Positions 27,691-38,560 of a DNA stretch of 64,000 bases are shown piece by piece; position 1 is the stretch's first letter; every line of letters starts with the position of its first letter. A program made the translations under genes and the position numbers. The DNA comes from Alphaproteobacteria bacterium (GTDB lineage Bacteria; Pseudomonadota; Alphaproteobacteria; Rickettsiales; JABCZZ01), in contig JABCZZ010000005.1 in assembly GCA_013289445.1 (NCBI GenBank), positions 1-64,000 on the forward strand, given 5' to 3'. Under the pieces are notes generated by a model. It was not told the DNA's origin. It ran no database searches and worked only from the letters and a program-made list of their open reading frames with translations.

Positions 27691-28584
27691 TTACTTACGC
27701 GCGAATAGCTTTTTAAAGAAAGCAACCACTGCCAGCGCTCCCAGAATAACAAATTTCTTGAATGCAAGCAGCGCCAGAAAGAGTCCCTTAAACAATCCCA
27801 CTTTAGCGGCGGCAAAGCCCAGAATCATGGCGGCCATGCCATAGGCGGCCACTTTATCGACGCTCGGATCGAAATCGGCATAACGATGGGCAGGATTAAA
27901 TTCCACAAACGAAAGAATCTTGTCTTTATTTTTTTGCACCATGGGCAACTGATCCATACCGGCGACAATCGACATTACCAGCACGCCGTTTCTGCCGAGC
28001 GCGCGTATGTCGTAATTGAGCTCATGCGGAGCGCCGGGCGTTTCCAGTTCGCGTGCCCAGTATAGTTTATGTGAAGCTTTGTCATAGTGAGGCTCTTCGG
28101 CCCAACCCACGAGATTAAGCGGCGGATAACCGGCATCGTGGCGTTTTTCATTCTGCTTCTGGCTTTGCTCTTTCATTTTGCTGAGCAGATCATTGTAATC
28201 GATCTTTTCCGCGTCATCGTCCTTAACGTAACCATCATCCATGTAATTTAAGATGATGCCCCAGGACTCACGCGAGGTAATGCTGACCTTGGTAGGAACG
28301 ATGGCACCATCCGTGTGGCTGCCCGATGGATTGCCCCAGATATTATGTAAAAGAATCTCAGTTTCGTCGGGCGTAAGATAGCCGAAATCTTCCGGCAGAT
28401 TGAGCGTGATCAGTCCATCTTTCAGGGTAATTTTGCCATGCTGGGGATGGAGTTTATCTGCCTGGGTCTTAAGATACTGCTGAATCTGTTCTTTTGTCGG
28501 TGCAGGCCGTTGAGCGCCGGCCACAGAAGGCTGGGGCACCAGCAGCGACAGGCCGATGGCGAAGGCAAAAAAATGTTTCAGCAT
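27691..28584 (-). CDS. DUF2167 membrane-anchored protein
   Basis: A 297-residue exported protein of the DUF2167 family, whose role is unknown. It has an N-terminal signal peptide (MLKHFFAFAIGLSLLVPQPSVA), conserved blocks GYVKDDDAEKIDYNDLLSKM, LVGWAEEPHYDKASHKLYWA and LNYDIRALGRNGVLVMSIVA, and a C-terminal hydrophobic segment (AAMILGFAAAKVGLFKGLFL to the basic end FKKLFARK) that anchors it in the inner membrane. It begins 3 bp after the gltA stop, so it shares the citrate synthase transcript. Nothing in its sequence suggests a link to the TCA cycle. Confidence 0.85.
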   Translation of the reverse strand: MLKHFFAFAIGLSLLVPQPSVAGAQRPAPTKEQIQQYLKTQADKLHPQHGKITLKDGLITLNLPEDFGYLTPDETEILLHNIWGNPSGSHTDGAIVPTKVSITSRESWGIILNYMDDGYVKDDDAEKIDYNDLLSKMKEQSQKQNEKRHDAGYPPLNLVGWAEEPHYDKASHKLYWARELETPGAPHELNYDIRALGRNGVLVMSIVAGMDQLPMVQKNKDKILSFVEFNPAHRYADFDPSVDKVAAYGMAAMILGFAAAKVGLFKGLFLALLAFKKFVILGALAVVAFFKKLFARK

Positions 28585-28587
28585 GCA

Positions 28588-29877
<1,290 letters not shown>

Positions 29878-29968
29878 AAGTTTGCTCCTATGCAGGTTTA
29901 TTGAAGTATGGAACAGCTTTAGTGGCAAAAGGTAAAGAAATAGTTGCTAGATTGACAAATAAATACCG

Positions 29969-31888
29969 TCAGCGTGTCAAATCCTGCGCAATGGCAAGCT
30001 TGGTGGGCACTTTGCCTGCCAGCATAAAACGGTACACTTCGGTGTTTTCAAGCACGTGCTGGACATAATTGCGGGTTTCGGCGTTGGGAATAGTCTCAAT
30101 CCAATCCACCGTCTGGCGCACGTCATTACCGGGGCGGCCAAAACTACCCACCCATTCTTCGATGCGACCGGGGCCGGCGTTATAGCTGGCGATGGCAAGC
30201 ACGTAAGACCCGCTGAAGGCATTGATCATACGATGCAGGTACAAACTGCCGATAGCGATATTATAATCTGCCTCGAACAATCGCGAAGAAGCGTAAGGCA
30301 TATGCGCCTTGCGGGCCGTTTCACGGGCCGTGCCCGGTAGCAGCTGCATAAGCCCGAGCGCGCCTGAGCCACTGATGGCATCGGTATTGAATTCGCTCTC
30401 CTGACGCATGAGCGCGAGCAATAGCGGTTTTTCCAGGCCTTCGCTATTGCTGAAATGGATCACGGGGTAGGCGTTATCCACCGAAATAATGTCGTTTTGC
30501 AGGACTTTTTTTGAGGCGCGCACACTAAAATCGATACGTTTGATGTCGCGGCCCAGCTCGGTGGTAAGGATGGCTTCGTCGAAGGTCTTGGCATTTTCGG
30601 CGAGGTAGAGAATGAAGCGGCCAGCCAGATCGCCCTGATGTGCGGCCCCCAGCGCATATACCAGCTGCACCAGTTCGCGCTTGGCAAAATGCTCTTTTTC
30701 TTCACTGCTGGGTGAGGCGCTAGAGGTGATGGTAGTGCGCCCGTTTTTGTCCAGCTCCCACAATGCCAGCTGACCATAAAATGTTGTGGGATAGTGTGCC
30801 GCTTCGGCAAACCAGCGATGCGCGGTTTCCTTGCCTTCTTTTTCGGCCGCGCGTGCCGCCCAATAGGCGATGCGTGCCTTGCCCGCGGGTGTTTGGGCTT
30901 TGCTAAACAGCCCGGTGAAGATCGTATAGGCTTTGCCGGGCGCATTCATCAGCTCCAGACTCATCCAACCGTTGAGCCACTGTGCTTCGCGGTAGGTAAG
31001 CGTGTCTTCAGGCTGAGCGTGACGCGCCAGTAGCGATGCCGCAAGCAGGGTTTTGCCTTCGCCGACGGCTTCGCGTATCTGGCGATCACGCAGTGGCCAC
31101 CATTTTTCAGGATAGGGCACCTCAGCGGGTGCCACCAGCAATAGTTCGCGCACACCCTCTCTGTCGCCTCTGCGGGCACGCCATCTGATGCGCTCATAGA
31201 GCAACCCGGCATCTGACTTGAGATGGGGCGGGACATTGACGACATCCACCGGAGCACGCTGTTTATCCTCGGCAAGCGAAAGGCGCGCTGAGAACAAACG
31301 CTGATAATCGTAAGGCACCCATTTTAGCAAACGATTGGCTTCATCGTCCTTGCCTTCCCACAGCAGGCGCTCAATGCGGCGGATATGATCCTCCGGGCGC
31401 AGGACAGTATGATATTTCGCCAGCAATTTCTGCTCGGTGGTCTTGTCATAATCATCGCTCACCCAGGCCTCACGAATGAGGGTATGCAGTGCGACGGCGT
31501 CTTTGGCAGCCTTCATCTTGGCAAGGCTGGTATGGGGAGGATGGCTTGCAAACCAGTCGCTGAGCGCGGCATCGGAAGGATCGCTTGCCATCAGCGCCAC
31601 TTCGGCACGCCGCTCAAGCACTTTCTGGTCGGGCCAGTCAGGATTTTTGGTCATGAAATACACAATATCGTCAAAAGATGCGCCCGATTGCGGATCCTTG
31701 AGGGATTGCCAGGTAAAGAATTTAGCCAGGACAGGGCTTTTGCCAGCCTTTGCATGGGCTATGGCCTCATTCCACTCACCTTTTTGCGCAAAAGTAAAAG
31801 CAGATTCGATATACGAATCGCTGACAGAATCGGCGCCGGCGGTGCAGGGGAGTACAAAAAACAATAATGCGGCGAGATATCTCATCAT
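29969..31888 (-). CDS. slt: Soluble-type lytic murein transglycosylase
   Basis: About 639 residues from ATG 31888 (ATG 31885 is equally possible; neither has a strong ribosome site). A signal peptide (RYLAALLFFVLPCTAGA) is followed by a long alpha-helical region, the U and L superhelix of Slt70 (about residues 25-460), then a C-terminal SLT domain: ALMRQESEFNTDAISGSGAL with the catalytic Glu, GLMQLLPGTARETA, and IASYNAGPGRIEEWVGSF. It cleaves peptidoglycan to 1,6-anhydromuropeptides in the periplasm. The coding region is convergent with nothing downstream and diverges from the NAD(P)HX repair gene, with only about 50 bp between starts. Confidence 0.94.
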   Translation of the reverse strand: MMRYLAALLFFVLPCTAGADSVSDSYIESAFTFAQKGEWNEAIAHAKAGKSPVLAKFFTWQSLKDPQSGASFDDIVYFMTKNPDWPDQKVLERRAEVALMASDPSDAALSDWFASHPPHTSLAKMKAAKDAVALHTLIREAWVSDDYDKTTEQKLLAKYHTVLRPEDHIRRIERLLWEGKDDEANRLLKWVPYDYQRLFSARLSLAEDKQRAPVDVVNVPPHLKSDAGLLYERIRWRARRGDREGVRELLLVAPAEVPYPEKWWPLRDRQIREAVGEGKTLLAASLLARHAQPEDTLTYREAQWLNGWMSLELMNAPGKAYTIFTGLFSKAQTPAGKARIAYWAARAAEKEGKETAHRWFAEAAHYPTTFYGQLALWELDKNGRTTITSSASPSSEEKEHFAKRELVQLVYALGAAHQGDLAGRFILYLAENAKTFDEAILTTELGRDIKRIDFSVRASKKVLQNDIISVDNAYPVIHFSNSEGLEKPLLLALMRQESEFNTDAISGSGALGLMQLLPGTARETARKAHMPYASSRLFEADYNIAIGSLYLHRMINAFSGSYVLAIASYNAGPGRIEEWVGSFGRPGNDVRQTVDWIETIPNAETRNYVQHVLENTEVYRFMLAGKVPTKLAIAQDLTR

Positions 31889-31938
31889 ATACAAAGTATG
31901 TTGATAAATTTATAGTGAAGGCAACTCAAGCAGTATTT

Positions 31939-33390
31939 ATGACACAGGAACTCTTATCGGTTGAACAGATGCAGGCGGCGGAACAGTACATGTTCGCGCA
32001 TGGCACCAAAAGCTATGCGCTGATGCAACGCGCGGGCGAGGCAGTGGCGGCCCTTATCCTCAAACGTTATAAGGGCAGACGCGTGGTAGTGCTGGTCGGG
32101 CCCGGCAATAATGGTGGCGACGGGTTGATAGCGGCACAAAAATTATTTACGGATGGTATGGATGTGCGCGTGGCGCTCCTCGAGAGTGCCAAGGGGTTCA
32201 AAGGCGATGCCGCGCATGCCCTTGCACAATATAAAGGCAAGAAGGGTGCGCTTACCGAGGCGAATCTGAATCACAATCCGGTGGTAATCGACGCGCTGTT
32301 TGGCACCGGACTGGCGCGCCCCATTGAAGGGATTGCCGCAGGAATATTACGCGAAGTGGCGGCAAGGCGCATGGACGTGGTGGCGGTGGATATGGCAAGC
32401 GGAATTCAGGGCAATTCCGCTGAGGTGCTCGGCATTGCGCTTAACGCCGCCGTAACCGTGACATTTGCGCGCAAGAAACTTGCTCATGCGCTGTTGCCGG
32501 GACGCGAATTGAGCGGCGAAATCGTCGTGGTCGATATTGGCATAAACAGCGACGCCATCGCATCAGTCAAACCACATGTTTTTGAGAATCATCCCGAACA
32601 ATGGCGTTCACGATTTGCTTTTCCTAAAACTCAAGGGCACAAATACGATCGCGGTCATACGCTGGTGGTGGGCGGCCCGATGCTCAAAGCCGGTGCGGCA
32701 AAACTGGCGGCGCTGGGGGCACTGCGCGCGGGCTCAGGTTTGGTAAGCATCGTCTGCGCCAAGAAAGACGAAATCGTGTATGCCACAAGCGCCCTGTCGC
32801 TAATGACCGAGTCGCAAAGCAACTGGGCAAAGTTATTAAAAGATCAGCGGTGCAACACAGTGGTTATCGGGCCGGGTGCCGGCGCTGATAAGCGTACGCG
32901 CGACCTGACACTTGCTGCACTCAAAACCCAGAAAAATGTCGTGCTCGATGCCGACGCGCTCACAAGTTTTGCGGGCAACGCACGCTTATTATTTGGCGCG
33001 ATTAAGTCATCCTGCGTGCTCACGCCGCATGAAGGCGAATTCGCCAGGCTGTTTAAGCATATTGCCGGCAAAAGCAAACTGGAGAAAGCACTCAAAGCAG
33101 CAGCCCTGGCCCACGCTGTCGTGGTGCTCAAAGGGTCTGATACGGTCATTGCCGCGCCGGATGGACGCGCCTGTATTAACAGCAACGCGCCGCCTTATCT
33201 TGCCACTGCCGGTGCGGGTGACGTACTTGCAGGCATTATCGCCGGCCTGCTGGCGCAGGGAATGAACGCATTTGACGCTGCCTGTGCCGCTGTCTGGCTG
33301 CATGGCGAGGCGGCACGGCAACATGGCCCGGGCCTAATTGCCGAGGATTTGCCTTGTTACTTGCCCCGCGCGCTGCAAAGCCTTAAATAG
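31939..33390 (+). CDS. nnr: Bifunctional NAD(P)H-hydrate epimerase / dehydratase
   Basis: A 483-residue repair enzyme for hydrated NAD(P)H. ATG 31939 is used because upstream in-frame codons would run into the divergent slt gene. The N-terminal YjeF epimerase domain (about residues 1-215) has LVGPGNNGGDGLIAAQKLF and VDMASGIQGNSAEVLG. The C-terminal ribokinase-like dehydratase domain (about 225-480) has HTLVVGGPMLKAGAAKLAAL, VIGPGAGADKRT, VLDADALTSFAG, LTPHEGEFARL and ATAGAGDVLAGIIAGLLAQG. Fusion of the two domains is common in bacteria. Malonyl-CoA decarboxylase follows 5 bp later. Confidence 0.95.
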   Translation: MTQELLSVEQMQAAEQYMFAHGTKSYALMQRAGEAVAALILKRYKGRRVVVLVGPGNNGGDGLIAAQKLFTDGMDVRVALLESAKGFKGDAAHALAQYKGKKGALTEANLNHNPVVIDALFGTGLARPIEGIAAGILREVAARRMDVVAVDMASGIQGNSAEVLGIALNAAVTVTFARKKLAHALLPGRELSGEIVVVDIGINSDAIASVKPHVFENHPEQWRSRFAFPKTQGHKYDRGHTLVVGGPMLKAGAAKLAALGALRAGSGLVSIVCAKKDEIVYATSALSLMTESQSNWAKLLKDQRCNTVVIGPGAGADKRTRDLTLAALKTQKNVVLDADALTSFAGNARLLFGAIKSSCVLTPHEGEFARLFKHIAGKSKLEKALKAAALAHAVVVLKGSDTVIAAPDGRACINSNAPPYLATAGAGDVLAGIIAGLLAQGMNAFDAACAAVWLHGEAARQHGPGLIAEDLPCYLPRALQSLK

Positions 33391-33395
33391 ATCCT

Positions 33396-34817
33396 ATGAG
33401 CTCAGCACAGGCACCAGGCACACTTACGCATCTGCGCCGCAAGACGGTGGTGGGAATCCTGCGCACCTGGCGCGATCTAAAAGGCACCGCACGGCTTGCC
33501 ATTACCGGTGAAGTTCGTCCTTCGCTGCCCAAGGAAGACATGGATCATCTGCGCCGCCAGATGCAGCAGTGTCTCAACAGCAAAGGCGGCGAGATTACCG
33601 CGCGCCTGCAGACGGTGGAGCTGGGCAAGACCTATCTGAGCCTTACCGAATCTGGCCGCACGCGTTTTCTGCAAATGCTTGCTGAGGATTTCGATCTCGA
33701 TCGCGCCAAACTCGCCAAGCGTATCGATGCGCTCAGGGCCGCCGGCGACAAAACGGATCCGGCAAAATTGGAAAATGACCTGCGTGAGGCGCTGATTGCG
33801 CCGCGCAGCACTATCTTGCGCCAGTTCAATGCGCTGCCGGACGGGTTTAAATTCCTGGTCGATATGCGTGCCGATCTTATGCCGCTCATCGGCAAGGATC
33901 CGGCGCTTAAAGGACTCGAATATGATCTCAAAACCATTCTTTCTGCATGGTTTGACATCGGGCTGCTCGATCTGGTGGAGATTACCTGGAACTCGCCCGC
34001 TGCGGTGCTCGAAAAACTTATTGCGTACGAAGCGGTGCACAAAGTGCGTTCGTGGGAAGATTTAAAAAACAGGCTGGATGCGGATCGCCGGGTCTATGCG
34101 TTTTTTCACAACAAGATGCCGACGGAGCCCCTGATATTCGTCCATGTGGCGCTGGTAAGCGGGCTTTCCGACAATGTGCAATCCATTCTTGATGAGTTTT
34201 CGCCGGTGGTGAACGTCAAGGAAGCCGACACGGCGATTTTTTATTCCATCTCCAATGCCCAGAAGGGTCTCGCGGGGATCAGTTTCGGCAATTTCCTCAT
34301 CAAGCGCGTGGTGGACAGGCTTACGCGCGAGCTAAAACGCATCAAGCATTTTTCTACGCTTTCGCCTGTGCCTGGGTTTCGCAGTTGGCTCGATCCCCTT
34401 CTTGCCAAGGGCGATGAATCTGTTTTTCAGGTGAAGGAACTCAAAGAACTCAAGGCGATTGGCAAAACCGACAATGCGGCAAAAAACCTGCTGCAACTGC
34501 TTGAAGGCGATTGGTACAAGGACGCCAAAACTGCCGAGAAGCTTAAACCCGTTTTGCTTCGCCTGTGCGCACATTACCTGCTTAATGAAAAGAAAAAGCA
34601 GACGCCGCTCGATCCTGTGGCGCATTTCCATCTTAATAATGGCGCACGCCTTGAGCGCATCAACTGGCTGGGTGACACCTCGGCCAAGGCCATGAAACAG
34701 GCGGCAGGCCTGATGGTGAATTATTATTACGACCTCGATGAGATCGACAATAACCACGAAGATTATGCCACCGAAGGCAGAATAGCCGCCAGCCGCACAG
34801 TGCGCGCGCTGGTTTAA
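33396..34817 (+). CDS. Malonyl-CoA decarboxylase
   Basis: A 473-residue protein that converts malonyl-CoA to acetyl-CoA and CO2. It has a helical N-terminal domain (about residues 30-180) and a GNAT-like catalytic domain with RRVYAFFHNKMPTEPLIFVH, AIFYSISNAQKGLAGISFGN (the catalytic Ser region), LKRIKHFSTLSPVPGFRSWL and HFHLNNGARLERINWLGD (the catalytic His region). These match the MCD family well. No malonyl-CoA synthetase (matB) or malonate carrier lies nearby, so it may clear malonyl-CoA rather than serve malonate catabolism. It overlaps the convergent truA by 4 bp. Confidence 0.92.
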   Translation: MSSAQAPGTLTHLRRKTVVGILRTWRDLKGTARLAITGEVRPSLPKEDMDHLRRQMQQCLNSKGGEITARLQTVELGKTYLSLTESGRTRFLQMLAEDFDLDRAKLAKRIDALRAAGDKTDPAKLENDLREALIAPRSTILRQFNALPDGFKFLVDMRADLMPLIGKDPALKGLEYDLKTILSAWFDIGLLDLVEITWNSPAAVLEKLIAYEAVHKVRSWEDLKNRLDADRRVYAFFHNKMPTEPLIFVHVALVSGLSDNVQSILDEFSPVVNVKEADTAIFYSISNAQKGLAGISFGNFLIKRVVDRLTRELKRIKHFSTLSPVPGFRSWLDPLLAKGDESVFQVKELKELKAIGKTDNAAKNLLQLLEGDWYKDAKTAEKLKPVLLRLCAHYLLNEKKKQTPLDPVAHFHLNNGARLERINWLGDTSAKAMKQAAGLMVNYYYDLDEIDNNHEDYATEGRIAASRTVRALV

Positions 34818-35557
34818 TAGACGACTTCTGTGAGATAAAGTCCGCATGCCGGGGCGGTTTCGCCGGCCTTGGATCGGTCTTTGGCGTCAAACGCCGTCTT
34901 CAGATCTTTTAATGTCCATTTGCCATTGCCGATGAGCCGCAGCGTTCCCACCATGTTGCGCACCTGATGATGCAGAAATGAACGTGCTGCAGCGTAGATA
35001 TGAATTTCCTCGCCGATGCCGACGATATGGAGCACATCAAGCGTCTTCTCCGGCGATTTGGATTGGCATTCGCTGCTGCGAAAAGTGGTGAAGTCATGAT
35101 GGCCGGTAAGCATTTCAGCGCCCTTTTTCATAGCAGGCACATCGAGTATTTCAGGCACATGCCATGCCCGGTTCAGCGCAAGTGCAAGACGCGCCTGACG
35201 GTTGATGATGCGGTAAAAATAGGTGCGGCCCGTCGCCGAGAAACGCGCATGAAAATCGTCTTTTGCCACTTCCGCAACGACGACCATGACCTGGGAGGTA
35301 ATCGGCTGGAGATGGAAATTCAGGCCATGCATGACGTTATGCGCGGTGACGTCCTTATCAATGTCGACATGTGCGACCTGCGCTGTGGCATGTACTCCGG
35401 CATCCGTACGCCCGGCGCCGATGACGGTGGGAGCAAGTCCGCAGAATTTTTCCACTGCTGCCTCAAGAAGGGACTGAACGCTGGGCTGGTTGTCCTGACG
35501 CTGCCAACCGGCCAGCCCGGTGCCATCATATTCCACAGTCAGTTTAAAGCGCGGCAT
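34814..35557 (-). CDS. truA: tRNA pseudouridine(38-40) synthase
   Basis: A 247-residue enzyme that isomerises uridines 38-40 in the anticodon arm. It has RFKLTVEYDGTGLAGWQRQ, the catalytic Asp in VIGAGRTDAGVHATAQVAHV, the motif FHARFSATGRTYFYRI, and RSFLHHQVRNMVGTLRLIGN. It begins 3 bp after the fmt stop, forming the common fmt-truA pair. Its stop lies inside the 3' end of the convergent malonyl-CoA decarboxylase gene (shared TTAA). Confidence 0.96.
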   Translation of the reverse strand: MPRFKLTVEYDGTGLAGWQRQDNQPSVQSLLEAAVEKFCGLAPTVIGAGRTDAGVHATAQVAHVDIDKDVTAHNVMHGLNFHLQPITSQVMVVVAEVAKDDFHARFSATGRTYFYRIINRQARLALALNRAWHVPEILDVPAMKKGAEMLTGHHDFTTFRSSECQSKSPEKTLDVLHIVGIGEEIHIYAAARSFLHHQVRNMVGTLRLIGNGKWTLKDLKTAFDAKDRSKAGETAPACGLYLTEVVY

Positions 35558-35560
35558 AGT

Positions 35561-36490
35561 TTACTCCAGCACGGTTCCAGACGGGATGGGAAAGCCCTTG
35601 AGCATATCGATTGCCCGCATGGGTTTTTTGCCCGGCCGCTGTACCAATGTCGGAATGAGCGCACCATCGCGACACTGGATAGTGAGTACGTCATTGGTCA
35701 CCGTGCCCAGCGTTGCAGGCGAAAAGATTGCCGCAATGTCCGCGCCGAGAATTTTTACGGCTTCATCCTTATAGACAAAGAATGCGCCGGGATTTGGGCT
35801 TAGCCCCAGTACCTGCTGGCGAATATGGTTCGCCGAGCCCTTCCAGTTGATGCGGCAGTCGTCCTTGGTGATTTTATGGGCATAGGTCACGCCCTCATCT
35901 GGCTGCTTTTTGGGTGTTATCGTGCCATTCTTAAGGCCTTGCAGCGTCTCAAGCACGAGCGGCCCGGCGATGCCGGCAAGCATGTCGTGAAGCTCACCGG
36001 CATTGCTGCCGTCTGGCAAGGTGATATGTTTGGTAAGCAACATATCGCCGGTATCCAGCCCCTTATCCATCCGCATGATGACAATGCCGGTTTCCCTGTC
36101 TCCCGCCATAATCGTGCGTTGAATAGGTGCGGCACCACGCCAGCGCGGTAAGAGCGAAGGATGTACATTGATGCAGCCCAGCGCGGTGGCCCCGAGCACC
36201 GCTTCAGGCAGCAGCAGGCCGTACGCTGCCACAACGACCGCATCGGCTTTATGCGCCACAAAGGCATCCTGTGTCGCTTTGTCTTTAAGCGTGGCAGGGG
36301 TATAGACGGCAAGATTCCTGGAGAGCGCATATTGATGCACCGGGGAGAGCATTTCTTTCTGGCCCCGCCCGGCAGGCCGCGGCGGCTGGCTATAGACAGC
36401 CACGACATTGTGCCCGGCTTCACACAATGCTGCGAGTGTGGGGAGCGCAAAAGCCGGCGTGCCCATGAATATAAGATTTAGCGGAGTCAT
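35561..36490 (-). CDS. fmt: Methionyl-tRNA formyltransferase
   Basis: A 309-residue enzyme that formylates initiator Met-tRNA using 10-formyl-THF. It begins LNLIFMGTPAFALPTLAALC and has the hallmark INVHPSLLPRWRGAAPIQRT with the catalytic His, and MRMDKGLDTGDMLLTKHITL. The C-terminal OB-like domain includes DDCRINWKGSANHIRQQVLG and LSPNPGAFF. The usual upstream partner def is not present; a terminator and the histone-like gene lie upstream instead. No clear Shine-Dalgarno is visible. Confidence 0.96.
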   Translation of the reverse strand: MTPLNLIFMGTPAFALPTLAALCEAGHNVVAVYSQPPRPAGRGQKEMLSPVHQYALSRNLAVYTPATLKDKATQDAFVAHKADAVVVAAYGLLLPEAVLGATALGCINVHPSLLPRWRGAAPIQRTIMAGDRETGIVIMRMDKGLDTGDMLLTKHITLPDGSNAGELHDMLAGIAGPLVLETLQGLKNGTITPKKQPDEGVTYAHKITKDDCRINWKGSANHIRQQVLGLSPNPGAFFVYKDEAVKILGADIAAIFSPATLGTVTNDVLTIQCRDGALIPTLVQRPGKKPMRAIDMLKGFPIPSGTVLE

Positions 36491-36529
36491 TTAGCGCCGC
36501 AGACTACGCCGAACCACTTGCATTGCAAG

Positions 36530-36556
36530 AAAAAAAGGGGTCCTTGCGGACCCCTT
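36530..36556 (-). terminator. Strong rho-independent terminator after the histone-like gene
   Basis: On the minus strand a perfect 9-bp stem AAGGGGTCC-GCAA-GGACCCCTT runs into a T7 tract. It lies 27 bp past the histone-like stop and 40 bp before fmt, so it insulates fmt-truA from upstream transcription. Confidence 0.9.
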
Positions 36557-36582
36557 AAGTCAACTGAAAGGAGTTGTTGTAG

Positions 36583-36843
36583 TTATATCTTGGTGCGGAA
36601 CACCGAGATTCTGCGGCCAGCGGCAGCGCGGGCTACGAGCTTCATCATCGGTTTCGCACTTTTCTTGGTGATCAGTTTTTTCGAAGCGCTTTTCTTTGCC
36701 ACGAGGCGGATAGTCGCCCTCTTTTTGGCAATTTTCTTCGAGGCTTTGATCTTCTTGGCCATCATCTTTTTGGCCATCGATTTCTTTGCTGCCATCTTCT
36801 TGGGGTGCTTTTTAGCAGCGGCTTTTTTCTTTGCTTTCTTCAT
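36583..36843 (-). CDS. Lysine-rich histone H1-like DNA-binding protein
   Basis: An 86-residue protein dominated by Lys and Ala, beginning MKKAKKKAAAKKHPKKMAAK with repeated AKK-type units up to about residue 55, then a less regular basic tail ending RRISVFRTKI. The ATG at 36843 has AGGAG at good spacing; the frame is open 51 bp further up but without a ribosome site. Similar repeats occur in bacterial H1-like proteins such as Chlamydia Hc1/Hc2 and Bordetella BpH1, which compact DNA. Low complexity makes homology uncertain. The gene stands alone and has a strong terminator, which suggests high expression. Confidence 0.8.
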   Translation of the reverse strand: MKKAKKKAAAKKHPKKMAAKKSMAKKMMAKKIKASKKIAKKRATIRLVAKKSASKKLITKKSAKPMMKLVARAAAGRRISVFRTKI

Positions 36844-37051
36844 GATCCGTCTCCTGAGGGTGGGTTGAACAACGGAGGCGACCCTAGCGGCCAAAGAGTA
36901 AATTTTTTATTAACAGCGGATCTTGCGGATCATTTTGCGGTCACTTCGCGATCGACTGTGGCAAAAATGCCAAAAAACCTGTGTGGAATAAGCAACGGGC
37001 TGCTGGAGCGTGGTTACGCGCAGGAGTGCTTCACGACGACCTCGCGAGGGA

Positions 37052-37086
37052 AATTTTGCCGAGCAAAATTGGGGGAAGCGTTCCCC
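37052..37086 (-). terminator. Double hairpin downstream of aroG
   Basis: Right after the aroG stop come two perfect hairpins: GGGGAA-GCG-TTCCCC (37072-37086) and AATTTTGC-CGA-GCAAAATT (37052-37070). On the minus strand the first is followed by CAATTTTG, which is a weak T-rich tail. They may act together as a terminator. A palindrome CTCGCGAG (37041-37048) sits just beyond. Confidence 0.55.
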
Positions 37087-37090
37087 TAAA

Positions 37091-38452
37091 TTATTTCTTC
37101 TTTTTCAGCTCTTCAGCGATCAGGAAAGCGAGTTCCAAAGACTGCGATGCATTAAGGCGCGGGTCGCAATGCGTGTGGTAACGGTCGGCCAGATGCATTT
37201 CTGAAATGGCCTGCGCCCCGCCTAAGCATTCAGTGACGTCCTGTCCGGTCATTTCAAAATGCACGCCGCCGCCATACGTGCCCTCTTCTTTATGGATGGC
37301 GAAGAAGTTACGCACCTCGGCGAGGATGTCGGTGAACTTGCGCGTCTTGATGCCACCCGGCGATTTGATGGTGTTGCCGTGCATCGGGTCGCAGGACCAC
37401 AGCACGGCCTTGCCGGCATCTTTCACGGCGCGCACCAGCGAGGGCAGGGTGTCTTCGATCTTTTCTGCGCCCATGCGCGAAATCAGCGTCAGGCGGCCGG
37501 GCTCGTTGGCCGGGTTAAGAACGTCGCAGAGCTTGAGCAGTGAGTCCTTGGTCATCGACGGGCCGACCTTCATGCCGATGGGATTGGCCACACCGCGCAG
37601 GAATTCGACATGTGCTTCGTCGGGGGAGCGCGTGCGATCGCCTATCCAGAGCATATGCGCGGAGCCGACATAGTGCTTGCCGTCATAATCGTCAGAACGG
37701 GTCAGCGACGCTTCATAACCCAGCAGCAATGCTTCATGCGAAGTAAAGAAGCTCGCTTCGCTGAGTTGTTCAAGATCATCCAGTGGCAGACCGCAGGCCT
37801 GCATAAAACTCACGCATTCGTTGATGCGATCGACCAGCATATGGAAGCGTTTGCCTTGCGACGAGTTGGCGACGAAATCCATATTCCAGCGGCTGATCTG
37901 GCGCAGGGAGGCATAACCGCCCTTGGCGAGTGAGCGCAGGAAGTTGAGCGTTGCGGCAGACTGGTAATAGACTTTCAGCAGGCGCTCGGGATCCGGCGTA
38001 CGTGCACCTTCCTCGAACTCCATGGCGTTCACCATGTCGCCGCGATAGCTGGGCAAAGCCTTGCCGCCCTGTTTTTCGAGATCGTCCGAGCGCGGCTTGG
38101 AAAACTGACCGGCGATGCGCCCGACCTTGACCACCGGGCAGCCGGCGCCATACATCAGCGCCATCGTCATCTGCAGCAGCACACGGAAGAAGTCGCGCAA
38201 ATTGCCTTCATTGAATTCGGCAAAGCTTTCAGCGCAATCGCCGCCTTGCAGCAGGAACGCCTTACCCTGACTGGCAAGCGCAAGCTGGGCTTTGAGCTGG
38301 CGCGCTTCACTGGCCGAGGCAAGCGTCGGCAGGGATTTAAGCGAAGCTTCCACTTCGCGCAGTTTATGCGCGTCGGTATAGTTGGGCTGCTGCTTGATGG
38401 GCAGGGTGCGCCAGCTATCGGTGGACCAGGGTTGTGCAGTATTCTTGGGCAT
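37091..38452 (-). CDS. aroG: 3-deoxy-7-phosphoheptulonate synthase, class II
   Basis: A 453-residue class II DAHP synthase, first enzyme of the shikimate pathway, condensing PEP and erythrose-4-phosphate. It has [16 protein letters not shown] with the metal-binding Cys, [90 protein letters not shown] and [18 protein letters not shown]. This class is common in alphaproteobacteria, actinobacteria and plants. It diverges from prephenate dehydratase across 108 bp, so the two aromatic genes may share a control region. Confidence 0.95.
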   Translation of the reverse strand: MPKNTAQPWSTDSWRTLPIKQQPNYTDAHKLREVEASLKSLPTLASASEARQLKAQLALASQGKAFLLQGGDCAESFAEFNEGNLRDFFRVLLQMTMALMYGAGCPVVKVGRIAGQFSKPRSDDLEKQGGKALPSYRGDMVNAMEFEEGARTPDPERLLKVYYQSAATLNFLRSLAKGGYASLRQISRWNMDFVANSSQGKRFHMLVDRINECVSFMQACGLPLDDLEQLSEASFFTSHEALLLGYEASLTRSDDYDGKHYVGSAHMLWIGDRTRSPDEAHVEFLRGVANPIGMKVGPSMTKDSLLKLCDVLNPANEPGRLTLISRMGAEKIEDTLPSLVRAVKDAGKAVLWSCDPMHGNTIKSPGGIKTRKFTDILAEVRNFFAIHKEEGTYGGGVHFEMTGQDVTECLGGAQAISEMHLADRYHTHCDPRLNASQSLELAFLIAEELKKKK

Positions 38453-38560
38453 GGTCTAGGTGAGATAGGGAGTTAAACAGTGAAAAACAAGGCAATTATT
38501 GATTATTTCACTATACTGGGCTACGAAAGTGCTGGAAAGTGACAATAAGGAATACGGCTC

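Noticed and set aside
36805..37089. 94-codon open frame on the plus strand between the histone-like gene and aroG
   Set aside because: It overlaps the histone-like start and the hairpins after aroG and lacks a ribosome site. More likely repeat-derived than a gene.
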